Below, one piece after another: positions 1 to 7,309 of a DNA stretch of 11,186 bases. Position numbers and translations under genes: made by a program. The stretch spans positions 1 through 11,186 of the forward strand of contig JACRFF010000181.1 in assembly GCA_016218005.1 (NCBI GenBank). The letters run 5' to 3'. Every line of letters begins with the position of its first letter. The stretch's first letter is position 1. Origin of the DNA: Ignavibacteriales bacterium. Its GTDB lineage: Bacteria; Bacteroidota; Ignavibacteria; UBA10030. Below the pieces are notes generated by a model. That model was given only the letters and a program-made list of their open reading frames with translations, did no database searches and was not told the origin of the DNA.

Positions 1-370
1 GTTTTTTCTCGCGCAGCTTCACTGCTTCGCCTTCCCGCGGGTCGAATTTTTCCAACCGGTATTGCTGCATTTTTTGATTCATCTCTTGCAGCGATTTTTC
101 CTTTGCCGACTTCGTGGTGGGGTCGAGCAAGGCTTGCTTCTTTTGATAATCGTCGTACTGTTCCTGAAAATCCTTCGCCATTTTTTCCAATTCATCCTGC
201 CATCCCTTGACGGCGGATTCGAGTTCCTTGGTGGCAACTTGGGCTTCCGGAATCTCGCGCAAGATGGTTTCCGAATTGACGTATGCGATTTTTTGCGCTT
301 GCGCCAAGAGTGGTGTGGTCGCCAGCATGAACAGCGCGGCAACCAGAATCGCTTTGATGATTGTTTTCAC
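1..370 (-). CDS. ompH: OmpH/Skp-family periplasmic chaperone, N-terminal part (runs off the left edge)
   Basis: Skp/OmpH proteins are periplasmic holdases that bind unfolded outer-membrane proteins on their way to the BAM complex. The 123 complete codons visible begin with a signal peptide: Lys at 2 and 6, a hydrophobic core at about 7-22, and an Ala-Gln-Ala cleavage site at 23-25. The mature start, KIAYVNSETILREIPEA, is the family's characteristic first strand and helix. After it comes a charged, Glu/Lys/Gln-rich stretch with coiled-coil character, as in the tentacles of Skp. The start is GTG at 368-370; a GAGG Shine-Dalgarno at 376-379 lies five bases upstream, and the signal peptide begins right there. 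The gene follows bamA after a 43-base gap on the same strand, a classic pairing. The C-terminal part lies outside the window. Identification is firm; the total length is unknown. Confidence 0.9.
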   Translation of the reverse strand, partial: MKTIIKAILVAALFMLATTPLLAQAQKIAYVNSETILREIPEAQVATKELESAVKGWQDELEKMAKDFQEQYDDYQKKQALLDPTTKSAKEKSLQEMNQKMQQYRLEKFDPREGEAVKLREKK

Positions 371-413
371 TGTAACCTCGTGTTGGTGATGATGTGATAA
401 GGAAGATGAGTTT

Positions 414-2798
414 TCAAAACGATCTGCCGAATTGGAAATGGAATTTCCATCCGGATTTCTCTCCACCCGGAACTGGCGCGTCAAAACCGTAGCCGTAATC
501 GAAACCGAGCAAGCCGATGGGATTCACCAGCAAGCGCACACCAAATCCCGCCGAGCGTTTCAGGTCCGACGGATCTTGAATGGCATGATTAAGCCAGACA
601 TTGCCTCCTTCGGCAAATCCTAACACATAAATTGGGATCGGATTCAACGCAAGGGCAAAGCGAAGCTCTACGGTGTGCTTCAACATTGCATTGCCTCCCA
701 CCCGGCCGCCCAGCGGCCCGATGGATTGCGGTTCGTACCCGCGCAACGTCGTAACGTAGAACTGTCCCAATCCGACGCCCCCCATGAAGAAGCGATCCTG
801 AAACGGAACATAGAACTCTTTGTCGAACCCAAAGATCAAGCCGACAGTATTTGAGCTTAGCAGAGTCACGCGACCGGATGTCGTCAACGGGAGATACCAA
901 TCGGCGTTGAACACGTGCTTGTGGTAACGCGCGGTGCCGGGAAAGATCGGTCCGCCGGAAATATCAGTCGTCAAAGAAAAGCTGGAGCCGGTCGTCGGAA
1001 AGATCGGGCTGTCGGTGCTGTTGCGGGAAATGACTTGCGAAATGCCGAACTGCGTCGATGTTCCTTCGATCAAAACGTCATACGCGGATGGTGCGCCAAT
1101 GGGATGGTACTCGTTGCGCTGATACCGGATGGTCCAATCGCCGCGGAAGAGATAGTCGGGCCACTTAAACCGCCTGCCGACGCGAACGGATGCCCCCGTG
1201 TACTGAACGTTGGCAAGATAATATTGTTTGGTGTCGAAAATGTTGACGCCGAAGAGCGTCGGCGTGTTAAGCATCCACGGCTCGGTGAAGCCAATCGAAA
1301 AGGTGCGGTACGAATTGCTGACGCCGAATTGCCAATCGAACGTCAGCATCTGGCCGGCGCCGCCGCGAAACGGTTCGCTCAGCGAAAAATTGTTGAACGA
1401 TAATCCCAAACCGCCGTTGAACCCGAACGCGCCGCTGTAGCCCACCGACATGTTAAACGTGTCGCTCGATTTTTCCTCAACCGAGTATTCGAGGTCGACG
1501 GTTTTCTGGTCATCCTGCGGTCGGACGTCCGGTTTGATTCTTTCCGGGTTAAAGTAATTCAGTTGCGCCAATTGGCGCACGCTGCGCACAATCAGTTGTC
1601 GGCTGAAAAAATCTCCCGGCTTGGTCAGGAGTTCTCGTCGAATCACTTTTTCATAGGTCTTCGTGTTGCCGGTAATGAGCACCTTGCCAATCCGAAACTG
1701 GTTCCGCTCGCGTATCTTCAGCGTAATGTCGAGGCTGTCGTTCGCAACGCGTTTTTCTTCCGGTTCAATCTGCACGAAAAGATATCCGTTGTCGCTATAA
1801 AGCGACGTCACATCGGTCTCGTCCTGATTTGGGCGGAGGTTCTTGTCGAACCGCTCTTGGTCATACAAGTCGCCCGATTTGAACCCAAGCCGCTGCGAGA
1901 GCACATCCGAAGGATACACCGTATTTCCTTCCCACGTGATACTGCGGATGAAATACTGCGGGCCTTCATACACGTAGATGTCTAACGCGAGATACCGCTT
2001 GGTGGCGTCGTACGAAAGAGAGTCCTTCACCAACTCGGCGTCGCGATAGCCGTTCTTTCGGTAGAACTTTAGGATCAGGTCCTTGTCCTCAGTATATTTC
2101 TTTCGGTCGAACTTGTGCGTCGAAAAAATCTTCCACCATCGGCGTTCGCTCGTTTCTTTCATTTCGGATTTAAGATCGCCGTCATCAAATTTCTTGTTGC
2201 CGTGAAATCGGATAGTCTCGACCTTCACCTTCGGGCCTTCGTCGATATCCAATTTCAGGATAACGCGCTTTGTACTGTCGTTGGCGGGAACAAGCGTGGG
2301 AACGATCTTGGCGTTCAAATAGCTTGCAACGTCGTATTCGTGCTTGAGAATTCGAACCACTTGCGACAAGTCTTGCGCCGTAACAATCGTGCCTTTGATC
2401 AAGGCGATTTTTTTCAGAATATCATCCTCGCTCAGCTCGTCGTTTCCTTTGATTTCGACCTTCTCAAGGCGTGGATTTTCCTTCACACGAATGAGTAAGA
2501 AGAGGCCATCTTGAACTTTGTTCTCAATCAAAATTTGGATGTCGTCAAACAGACGCAGGTTGTTGAGCCGTTGAATGGCGGTGCGGGTCTGCTCGCCAGG
2601 AATCGTGATCTCATCCCCCACCTTGAGTCCGGTGTTGGCAATGATCGCGCTTTGGTCGGAACTCGATTGCCCTTCGACGGTGATACCGAGAATCTTATAG
2701 ACTTCCGGGCGTTGCTGGGTTTGAGCTGGGGCGAGTGAAATAAGAAGAATGAACGCGAGACTACAATTTCGCAACACTTTTGAAGAGCCTTTCCACAT
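414..2798 (-). CDS. bamA: BamA/Omp85 outer-membrane protein assembly factor
   Basis: BamA is the outer-membrane insertase of the BAM complex and folds beta-barrel proteins into the membrane. Numbering from the ATG at 2796-2798 (794 residues), the order is a signal peptide (about 1-26), five POTRA domains (about 34-107, 109-188, 191-279, 281-364, 366-442) and a C-terminal 16-strand barrel (about 443-794). The conserved loop-6 motif is visible as Arg686-Gly687-Tyr688, and the chain ends in Phe, as expected for the outer-membrane targeting signal. Length is normal for the family. The start is uncertain. The frame is open to a GTG at 2820-2822, which has an AGGGA directly abutting it and so badly spaced. 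A GTG at 2775-2777 would also leave a good signal peptide and has an AAGG about ten bases upstream. All candidates lie inside the 3' end of uppS, so the two genes are probably translationally coupled. Confidence 0.95.
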   Translation of the reverse strand: MWKGSSKVLRNCSLAFILLISLAPAQTQQRPEVYKILGITVEGQSSSDQSAIIANTGLKVGDEITIPGEQTRTAIQRLNNLRLFDDIQILIENKVQDGLFLLIRVKENPRLEKVEIKGNDELSEDDILKKIALIKGTIVTAQDLSQVVRILKHEYDVASYLNAKIVPTLVPANDSTKRVILKLDIDEGPKVKVETIRFHGNKKFDDGDLKSEMKETSERRWWKIFSTHKFDRKKYTEDKDLILKFYRKNGYRDAELVKDSLSYDATKRYLALDIYVYEGPQYFIRSITWEGNTVYPSDVLSQRLGFKSGDLYDQERFDKNLRPNQDETDVTSLYSDNGYLFVQIEPEEKRVANDSLDITLKIRERNQFRIGKVLITGNTKTYEKVIRRELLTKPGDFFSRQLIVRSVRQLAQLNYFNPERIKPDVRPQDDQKTVDLEYSVEEKSSDTFNMSVGYSGAFGFNGGLGLSFNNFSLSEPFRGGAGQMLTFDWQFGVSNSYRTFSIGFTEPWMLNTPTLFGVNIFDTKQYYLANVQYTGASVRVGRRFKWPDYLFRGDWTIRYQRNEYHPIGAPSAYDVLIEGTSTQFGISQVISRNSTDSPIFPTTGSSFSLTTDISGGPIFPGTARYHKHVFNADWYLPLTTSGRVTLLSSNTVGLIFGFDKEFYVPFQDRFFMGGVGLGQFYVTTLRGYEPQSIGPLGGRVGGNAMLKHTVELRFALALNPIPIYVLGFAEGGNVWLNHAIQDPSDLKRSAGFGVRLLVNPIGLLGFDYGYGFDAPVPGGEKSGWKFHFQFGRSF

Positions 2799-3594
2799 AA
2801 TGAACCGGCGTCCGAGGCGCACTCCCTAATTGTTCGCTCACCTTGCCGAAGCGACGTTCCCGCTTTTGGAAATCTGTGATGGCTTCGTACACGTGCTTGC
2901 GGCGAAACTCCGGCCACAACTGATCGGTCATAACCATTTCCGAATAGGCAATCTGCCAGAGAAGAAAATTGCTGATGCGGAATTCTCCGCTCGTCCGGAT
3001 GAGCAGGTCGGGATCGGGAATACCGCTGGTGGCCAGATGGTCGCTCACCATCGACTCGGTAATTTCGTTGGGCTTCAATCTCCCCTGATGCACGTGGTCG
3101 GCAATTTCTCGAATGGCTTGGGTGAGATCCCACCGTCCGCTATAGCTGAGCGCGAGAATAAGATTCAGGCCTTTGTTTTGCCTCATAACTCGGATGGCGT
3201 CGACCAATTCTTCGCGGACATCATTAGGAAGCGTCGAAATATCGCCAATGGCCGTCAGCCGAACGTCGCTTTTGTGAAGCCGGTCGCGTTCATCCCGCAG
3301 GGCACGAAGGAGTAACCGCATCAACATCGAAATCTCGTCTTGCGGGCGCTTCCAATTCTCAGTCGAAAAAGTATAGAGCGTAAGGTACTTTACGCCAAGT
3401 TGGCCGCACGCTTCTACAACGTCGCGCACCGAGTTCACCCCCTCATTGTGGCCGGCGATGCGCGGTAATCCCCGCCGCTTTGCCCATCGACCATTGCCAT
3501 CCATGATGATGGCGATGTGCTTGGGTACTTCTCCGCCTTCTATCAATTTTTCTTGGTGACGCTTGTCTGCGCCTGTGGGATGCACTAATGCCAC
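2761..3594 (-). CDS. uppS: Undecaprenyl diphosphate synthase (cis-prenyltransferase)
   Basis: The enzyme extends farnesyl diphosphate with eight isopentenyl units in cis configuration, giving the C55 lipid carrier for peptidoglycan and surface glycans; it acts at the cytoplasmic face of the membrane. The protein has 277 residues with all family motifs: HIAIIMDGNGRWAKRRG with the Mg2+-binding catalytic Asp32, FSTENW at 76-81, and DPDLLIRTSGE at 194-204. The diphosphate-binding Arg200 and Arg206 and the metal-binding Glu219 correspond to Arg194, Arg200 and Glu213 of the E. coli enzyme. It carries about 20 residues more at the N terminus than E. coli UppS. The start is GTG at 3592-3594, supported by a GGAG Shine-Dalgarno five bases upstream. 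It is the first gene of the minus-strand group and overlaps the start of bamA. Confidence 0.96.
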   Translation of the reverse strand: MALVHPTGADKRHQEKLIEGGEVPKHIAIIMDGNGRWAKRRGLPRIAGHNEGVNSVRDVVEACGQLGVKYLTLYTFSTENWKRPQDEISMLMRLLLRALRDERDRLHKSDVRLTAIGDISTLPNDVREELVDAIRVMRQNKGLNLILALSYSGRWDLTQAIREIADHVHQGRLKPNEITESMVSDHLATSGIPDPDLLIRTSGEFRISNFLLWQIAYSEMVMTDQLWPEFRRKHVYEAITDFQKRERRFGKVSEQLGSAPRTPVHYVERLFKSVAKL

Positions 3595-3630
3595 TCGCTC
3601 TCCAGAATCCTGTGCAATTTTTACCGTGTC

Positions 3631-3658
3631 AATTTACCGCTTTTTGGAGAAAAGTCAA
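3631..3658 (-). promoter_or_regulatory. Possible sigma70-type promoter for uppS-bamA-ompH
   Basis: On the minus strand a TTGACT (3653-3658) is followed after 16 bases by TAAATT (3631-3636). A transcript would start near 3624 and give a leader of about 30 bases with a good Shine-Dalgarno. The -10 matches the consensus at only four of six positions, so this is a candidate rather than a firm call. It is the best hexamer pair I found in the 316-bp gap in this direction. Confidence 0.35.
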
Positions 3659-3752
3659 AGTTTGATTCAAAACACGGTCGATTATTCTCGTTCAAGCGCA
3701 CGCTCGTCTTCTTCGACAGAATTTCTTTCTCATCAATTCGTCTTTATTGTTG

Positions 3753-3776
3753 CAGGCGCATCACACAGGCGCATCA
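3753..3776. repeat. Tandem 11-base direct repeat upstream of the clpC promoter
   Basis: CAGGCGCATCA occurs at 3753-3763 and again at 3766-3776, separated by two bases, giving a 13-base period. The pair lies 16-39 bases upstream of the clpC -35 hexamer, where an activator or a repressor could bind. The repeat is seen directly; a regulatory role is inference. It could also be a chance duplication. Confidence 0.5.
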
Positions 3777-3785
3777 TTGAGCGCC
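3768..3785. promoter_or_regulatory. Palindromic operator-like site just upstream of the clpC -35
   Basis: GGCGC (3768-3772) and GCGCC (3781-3785) form inverted arms. Inside them TCA (3774-3776) and TGA (3778-3780) are also complementary around a central T, with one unpaired A at 3773. The near-perfect dyad ends six bases before the -35 hexamer and overlaps the second copy of the 13-base repeat. It is not a CIRCE element and does not match the CtsR heptad pair. I do not recognise the regulator. Confidence 0.35.
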
Positions 3786-3791
3786 GATTTC

Positions 3792-3820
3792 TTGACACCC
3801 CTTCGTTAAATGGTTATATT
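3792..3820 (+). promoter_or_regulatory. Strong sigma70-type promoter of clpC
   Basis: TTGACA (3792-3797) matches the -35 consensus at all six positions. After an ideal 17-base spacer comes TATATT (3815-3820), with five of six -10 matches. The start site would be near 3827, giving a leader of about 84 bases before clpC. The perfect -35 and optimal spacing make this the best-supported promoter in the window. It also shows that a vegetative, E. coli-like sigma factor probably reads this genome. Confidence 0.75.
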
Positions 3821-3862
3821 CTCATAGGAACTTGGCGGCAGTCGTTTTGAATTCAAGTAGTC

Positions 3863-3889
3863 GGACGATTCACCAAGCCCAATCGTTCC
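3863..3889 (+). other. Hairpin in the clpC leader
   Basis: GGACGATT (3863-3870) pairs with AATCGTTCC (3881-3889) with one bulged T and a 10-base loop. It lies in the predicted leader, ten bases upstream of the clpC Shine-Dalgarno AAGGA (3900-3904), which it does not sequester. It might affect mRNA stability or translation; no known riboswitch or thermometer family is recognised. Confidence 0.35.
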
Positions 3890-3910
3890 AATTTTCGATA
3901 AGGATACTTC

Positions 3911-6433
3911 ATGGAAGGTAATTTTTCGAACAGAGTACAAGACGTCATTCGATTGAGCCGCGAAGAAGCGCTCCGCCTCGGACACGACTACATCGGCACG
4001 GAACATCTCTTGCTGGGGATTATCCGCGAAGGAGAAGGCATAGCCGTCAAGATTTTGCGCAACCTCGGCGTTGACCTCTACAAGCTGAAGAAATCAATTG
4101 AAGACACTGTCCGGACATCCGGCGGAACTTTGACCATTGGCAACATCCCGCTGACCAAGCAGGCAGAAAAAGTTTTGAAGATCACCTATTTGGAGGCAAA
4201 ACTCTACAAATCCGACGTGATCGGGACAGAACATCTTCTGCTCTCGTTGTTGAGGGACGACGATAACATTGCCGCTCAGATTTTACACCAATATAACGTT
4301 CACTACGACGTCGTTCGGAACGAACTCGACAACATTATTTCCGGCAAGCCTTCTTCCCCACCCTCTGGCCAACAAGGCAGCCACAAAGAGGGCGAAAAGC
4401 AAAAGCAGGATAAATCCAAAACGCCGGTGCTCGACAACTTCGGCCGAGACTTGACCAAACTCGCAATGGAAGACAAACTCGATCCGATTGTGGGAAGGGA
4501 AAAGGAAATTGAGCGTGTCGCTCAAGTTCTGGCACGAAGAAAGAAAAACAATCCCGTGTTGATTGGCGAGCCGGGAGTCGGCAAATCGGCTATTGCCGAA
4601 GGATTAGCGCTCCGCATCGTGCAAAGGAAAGTCTCCCGCGTCCTTCACGATAAACGCGTCGTTACGCTTGACCTTGCCGCGCTTGTTGCCGGAACGAAAT
4701 ACCGCGGACAGTTCGAAGAGCGAATGAAGGCGGTGATGAACGAACTCGAAAAAGCCAGGGATGTCATTCTGTTCATCGACGAGCTTCATACCATCGTCGG
4801 AGCCGGCGGAGCCAGCGGTTCGCTCGATGCATCGAACATGTTCAAGCCTGCCCTTGCCCGCGGCGATCTGCAGTGCATTGGCGCTACGACGCTGGATGAG
4901 TATCGACAATATATTGAAAAGGACGGGGCACTCGACCGCCGATTCCAAAAAATCATGGTCGACCCAACGACGGTTGAACAGACGATTCAGATCTTGCAGA
5001 ATATCAAGTCGAAGTACGAAGAGCACCACGGTGTTCGCTACACCGGCGAAGCCATTGATGCCGCCGTTCGGCTCAGCGATCGCTATATCACTGACCGCTA
5101 TCTCCCCGACAAGGCCATCGACGTGCTGGATGAATCCGGATCCCGCGTGCATCTTGCGAACATCAAAGTTCCCAAAGAAGTGGTGCACCTCGAAGAGGAA
5201 ATCGAAAAGATCCGGCTATCCAAGAACCAAGTCGTAAAAACGCAGAACTTTGAAGAAGCCGCGCGGTTGCGCGACCTCGAAAAGAAACTTCTCAGCGACC
5301 TCGAAATTGCAAAGCGCGAATGGGAATTAAAAGCCCACGATACGGTGTATGAAGTCAATGATGAAGATTGCGCCGCAGTCGTGGCGATGATGACGGGCAT
5401 TCCCGTGCAACGCGTAGCCCAAAGCGAATCAGAAAAATTATTGAAGATGGCCGACGAACTTAAACTGCAGGTGGTCGGACAAGATGAAGCCATCGAAAAG
5501 CTTTCCAAGGCAATTCGCCGTGCGCGCGCCGGATTGAAGGATCCTAAGCGCCCCATCGGTTCGTTCATCTTTCTCGGACCAACCGGCGTCGGGAAAACGG
5601 AACTGGCGAAGGCCATTGCCCGCTACCTGTTCGACTCGGAAGAGTCGCTGATTCGCATCGACATGAGCGAGTATATGGAAAAATTTTCCGTCTCGCGTCT
5701 CGTCGGCGCGCCGCCGGGCTACGTTGGATACGAAGAAGGAGGACAACTGACGGAGAAAGTTCGGCGCAAGCCCTACTCCGTTGTGCTGTTAGACGAAGTC
5801 GAGAAAGCTCATCCCGACGTCTTCAACATCTTGCTGCAAGTTCTCGATGACGGCGTTCTGACCGACAGTCTCGGTCGTCGCGTCGATTTCAAGAATACGA
5901 TTCTGATTATGACGTCGAACATCGGCACGCGCGATATCAAGGTTACCGGCGGGCTTGGCTTCGGCACCGACAACGTTGCAGATAAGCATAAGGCCATGAA
6001 GGATAATATTGAGGATGCGCTTAAGCGTATCTTCAATCCGGAGTTTCTCAATCGCGTTGACGACGCTGTCGTGTTCCGCCGATTGGAACGAGAGCACTTG
6101 CATCAGATCATCGATATCGCCGCCAAAGACCTCTTTGGCCGCATGCATTCGATGGGCATTGAGATCGAGATACAACAGGATGCAAAAGACTTCCTTGCGG
6201 AGAAGGGGTTCGATCCCGCCTTCGGCGCTCGTCCGTTGCGACGCGCAGTACAAAAATATGTCGAAGACCCGCTTGCGGAAGAAATTCTGAAAGGTACGTA
6301 CAAAGCGGGGAACAAGATTCTCGTCCACTTCAACAAAGAGAAGGAAGAAGTTTACTTCTCCGCCTCCGCCGCCGAACCGGAAAAGAGCGAGTTGAAAAAA
6401 GAGGATGAAAAGCCGGTCGATGCCGGGCCGTAG
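3911..6433 (+). CDS. clpC: ClpC-type AAA+ unfoldase, Clp protease ATP-binding subunit
   Basis: ClpC unfolds proteins and threads them into the ClpP protease in the cytoplasm, for quality control and regulated proteolysis. The 840 residues show two Clp-N repeats (about 1-145, each with GTEHLLL), a Pro/Lys/Gln-rich linker (about 146-175), AAA domain 1 with Walker A GEPGVGKS (219-226) and Walker B ending Asp290-Glu291, and a coiled-coil UVR-type M-domain near 441-476. AAA domain 2 follows, with Walker A GPTGVGKT (556-563) and a [11 protein letters not shown]alker B. A Leu-Gly-Phe tripeptide at 682-684 sits where ClpP-binding loops lie. The last 25 or so residues are a charged Glu/Lys tail. The start is ATG at 3911 with AAGGA six bases upstream. 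The M-domain separates it from ClpA, and its shortness from ClpB. No ctsR, mcsA or mcsB lies beside it. Confidence 0.97.
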   Translation: MEGNFSNRVQDVIRLSREEALRLGHDYIGTEHLLLGIIREGEGIAVKILRNLGVDLYKLKKSIEDTVRTSGGTLTIGNIPLTKQAEKVLKITYLEAKLYKSDVIGTEHLLLSLLRDDDNIAAQILHQYNVHYDVVRNELDNIISGKPSSPPSGQQGSHKEGEKQKQDKSKTPVLDNFGRDLTKLAMEDKLDPIVGREKEIERVAQVLARRKKNNPVLIGEPGVGKSAIAEGLALRIVQRKVSRVLHDKRVVTLDLAALVAGTKYRGQFEERMKAVMNELEKARDVILFIDELHTIVGAGGASGSLDASNMFKPALARGDLQCIGATTLDEYRQYIEKDGALDRRFQKIMVDPTTVEQTIQILQNIKSKYEEHHGVRYTGEAIDAAVRLSDRYITDRYLPDKAIDVLDESGSRVHLANIKVPKEVVHLEEEIEKIRLSKNQVVKTQNFEEAARLRDLEKKLLSDLEIAKREWELKAHDTVYEVNDEDCAAVVAMMTGIPVQRVAQSESEKLLKMADELKLQVVGQDEAIEKLSKAIRRARAGLKDPKRPIGSFIFLGPTGVGKTELAKAIARYLFDSEESLIRIDMSEYMEKFSVSRLVGAPPGYVGYEEGGQLTEKVRRKPYSVVLLDEVEKAHPDVFNILLQVLDDGVLTDSLGRRVDFKNTILIMTSNIGTRDIKVTGGLGFGTDNVADKHKAMKDNIEDALKRIFNPEFLNRVDDAVVFRRLEREHLHQIIDIAAKDLFGRMHSMGIEIEIQQDAKDFLAEKGFDPAFGARPLRRAVQKYVEDPLAEEILKGTYKAGNKILVHFNKEKEEVYFSASAAEPEKSELKKEDEKPVDAGP

Positions 6434-6454
6434 AATTTCCAGATTCGACTTCTC

Positions 6455-6486
6455 AATCCCTCGGCGATGGCCGGGGGATTTTTATT
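6455..6486 (+). terminator. Intrinsic terminator of clpC
   Basis: AATCCCTCGGC (6455-6465) pairs with GCCGGGGGATT (6470-6480) over 11 base pairs, including one T-G wobble, around a GATG tetraloop. A T-rich tail follows (TTTATT at 6481-6486). It begins 21 bases after the clpC stop codon. Stem strength, the small loop and the tail all fit a Rho-independent terminator. Confidence 0.85.
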
Positions 6487-6520
6487 CGCCTTCGCCAGAA
6501 TACCCTGCAGCTTGTCCCGA

Positions 6521-6564
6521 TGCCAAGGGTGGCAAAGCCATGTCCTTGGCACATTCCTTCGGAA
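6521..6564. repeat. Two consecutive hairpins upstream of rluE, function unknown
   Basis: TGCCAAGG (6521-6528) pairs with CCTTGGCA (6544-6551), and within it TGGC (6530-6533) pairs with GCCA (6537-6540) around AAA. This makes a 12-bp stem with a small internal loop. Immediately after, TTCC (6554-6557) pairs with GGAA (6561-6564). No T-tract follows, so it is not an ordinary terminator. It may be a structured leader of rluE or the remnant of a dispersed palindromic repeat. No convincing promoter was found in this spacer. Confidence 0.5.
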
Positions 6565-6611
6565 CTTGTTGGGATTCCTTTGGAGCTGCGGGGTAGTTCA
6601 TTTCGACCAAC

Positions 6612-7166
6612 ATGAAACCGCATGTCTACATTTTGTTTTACAAACCGTTTGGCGTTCTCTCGCAGTTCACCCATGAAGGAGCGCATCAGTCGTTGGCGGA
6701 CTTCGGTCCTTTCCCCCCTCGAGTCTATCCCGTTGGCAGGTTGGATGCCGACAGCGAGGGGCTGCTGTTGCTGACTGATGACAATGAGGTCAAGCATCGG
6801 TTCACCGACCCCAAGTTTGCTCACTCGCGAACGTATGTAGCTCAGGTCGAACGCATTCCGGAGAAGCACGCGCTCAAGCTTCTGCGAGAGGGCGTGGTTG
6901 TCGATCATAAGAAGACCAAGCAGGCAACGGTGCGTTTGCTCGACAACGATCCTGTTCTTCCTCCACGCTCCATTCCCATCCGATACCGGAAGAATGTTCC
7001 CACCGCATGGCTGGAAATAACGTTGCGCGAAGGTCGCAACCGGCAGGTACGAAAAATGACGGCCGCCATTGGCCACCCCACCCTTCGTCTGGTGAGAATC
7101 AAGATGGGCGGGTTGGCGCTTGAAGGATTGCAACCGGGTGAGTGGAAAATCCTTCCCAAGGTATAG
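6612..7166 (+). CDS. rluE: RluE-like 23S rRNA pseudouridine synthase (RsuA/RluB/E/F family)
   Basis: RluE converts a single uridine of 23S rRNA (2457 in E. coli numbering) to pseudouridine. The protein has 184 residues, no S4 RNA-binding domain, and the family signature GRLDADSEGLLLLT with catalytic Asp45. Further shared stretches are Gln18-Phe19-Thr20, the segment IPIRYRKNVPTAWLEITL, and EGRNRQVRKMTAAIGHPTLRLVRIKMG split across the active-site wall. These match my memory of E. coli RluE more closely than RsuA or RluB, which carry S4 domains. The ATG at 6612 is the first start after an in-frame TAG at 6594-6596, but no Shine-Dalgarno sits at normal spacing (the nearest G-run is about 16-20 bases away). 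Target specificity is inferred from similarity. Confidence 0.88.
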   Translation: MKPHVYILFYKPFGVLSQFTHEGAHQSLADFGPFPPRVYPVGRLDADSEGLLLLTDDNEVKHRFTDPKFAHSRTYVAQVERIPEKHALKLLREGVVVDHKKTKQATVRLLDNDPVLPPRSIPIRYRKNVPTAWLEITLREGRNRQVRKMTAAIGHPTLRLVRIKMGGLALEGLQPGEWKILPKV

Positions 7167-7309
7167 CCCCCCTCCTTGCAGTGCAATTTTGGGAAAAAGT
7201 AACGACGAGTATTCACGCATCGCGAACTTCTTGTGTGGAAGAAGAGGGGAAATTTTCGTTTCTTGATCCGCACATAACACATCCGGCAATCTTGTAACCA
7301 GGAGTTTCT

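Noticed and set aside
915..1403. A 162-codon plus-strand frame inside bamA
   Set aside because: It is antisense to the BamA barrel, with no motif; the BamA frame is continuous and conserved here.
2528..3133. A 201-codon minus-strand frame spanning uppS and bamA
   Set aside because: It is out of frame with two clearly conserved genes on the same strand and has no recognisable domain.
3653..3670. An AGTCAAA heptad resembling half of a CtsR operator in the uppS-clpC gap
   Set aside because: CtsR sites are tandem direct heptads near the clpC promoter. Only one heptad is present, about 130 bases upstream of the clpC -35, and it is simply the reverse of the TTTGACT in the putative uppS promoter.
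7176..7190. A small palindrome (TTGCA/TGCAA) followed by TTTT after rluE as a terminator
   Set aside because: With a real loop only four base pairs remain, which is too weak to call a terminator.
7189..7215. TTGGGA and TATTCA as a gltA promoter
   Set aside because: The spacer is only 15 bases and the -35 match is poor; not supportable.
6453..7289. A 278-codon open frame on the minus strand opposite rluE
   Set aside because: It runs through the clpC terminator and opposite the conserved rluE coding region, has no family motif and no plausible ribosome binding site.
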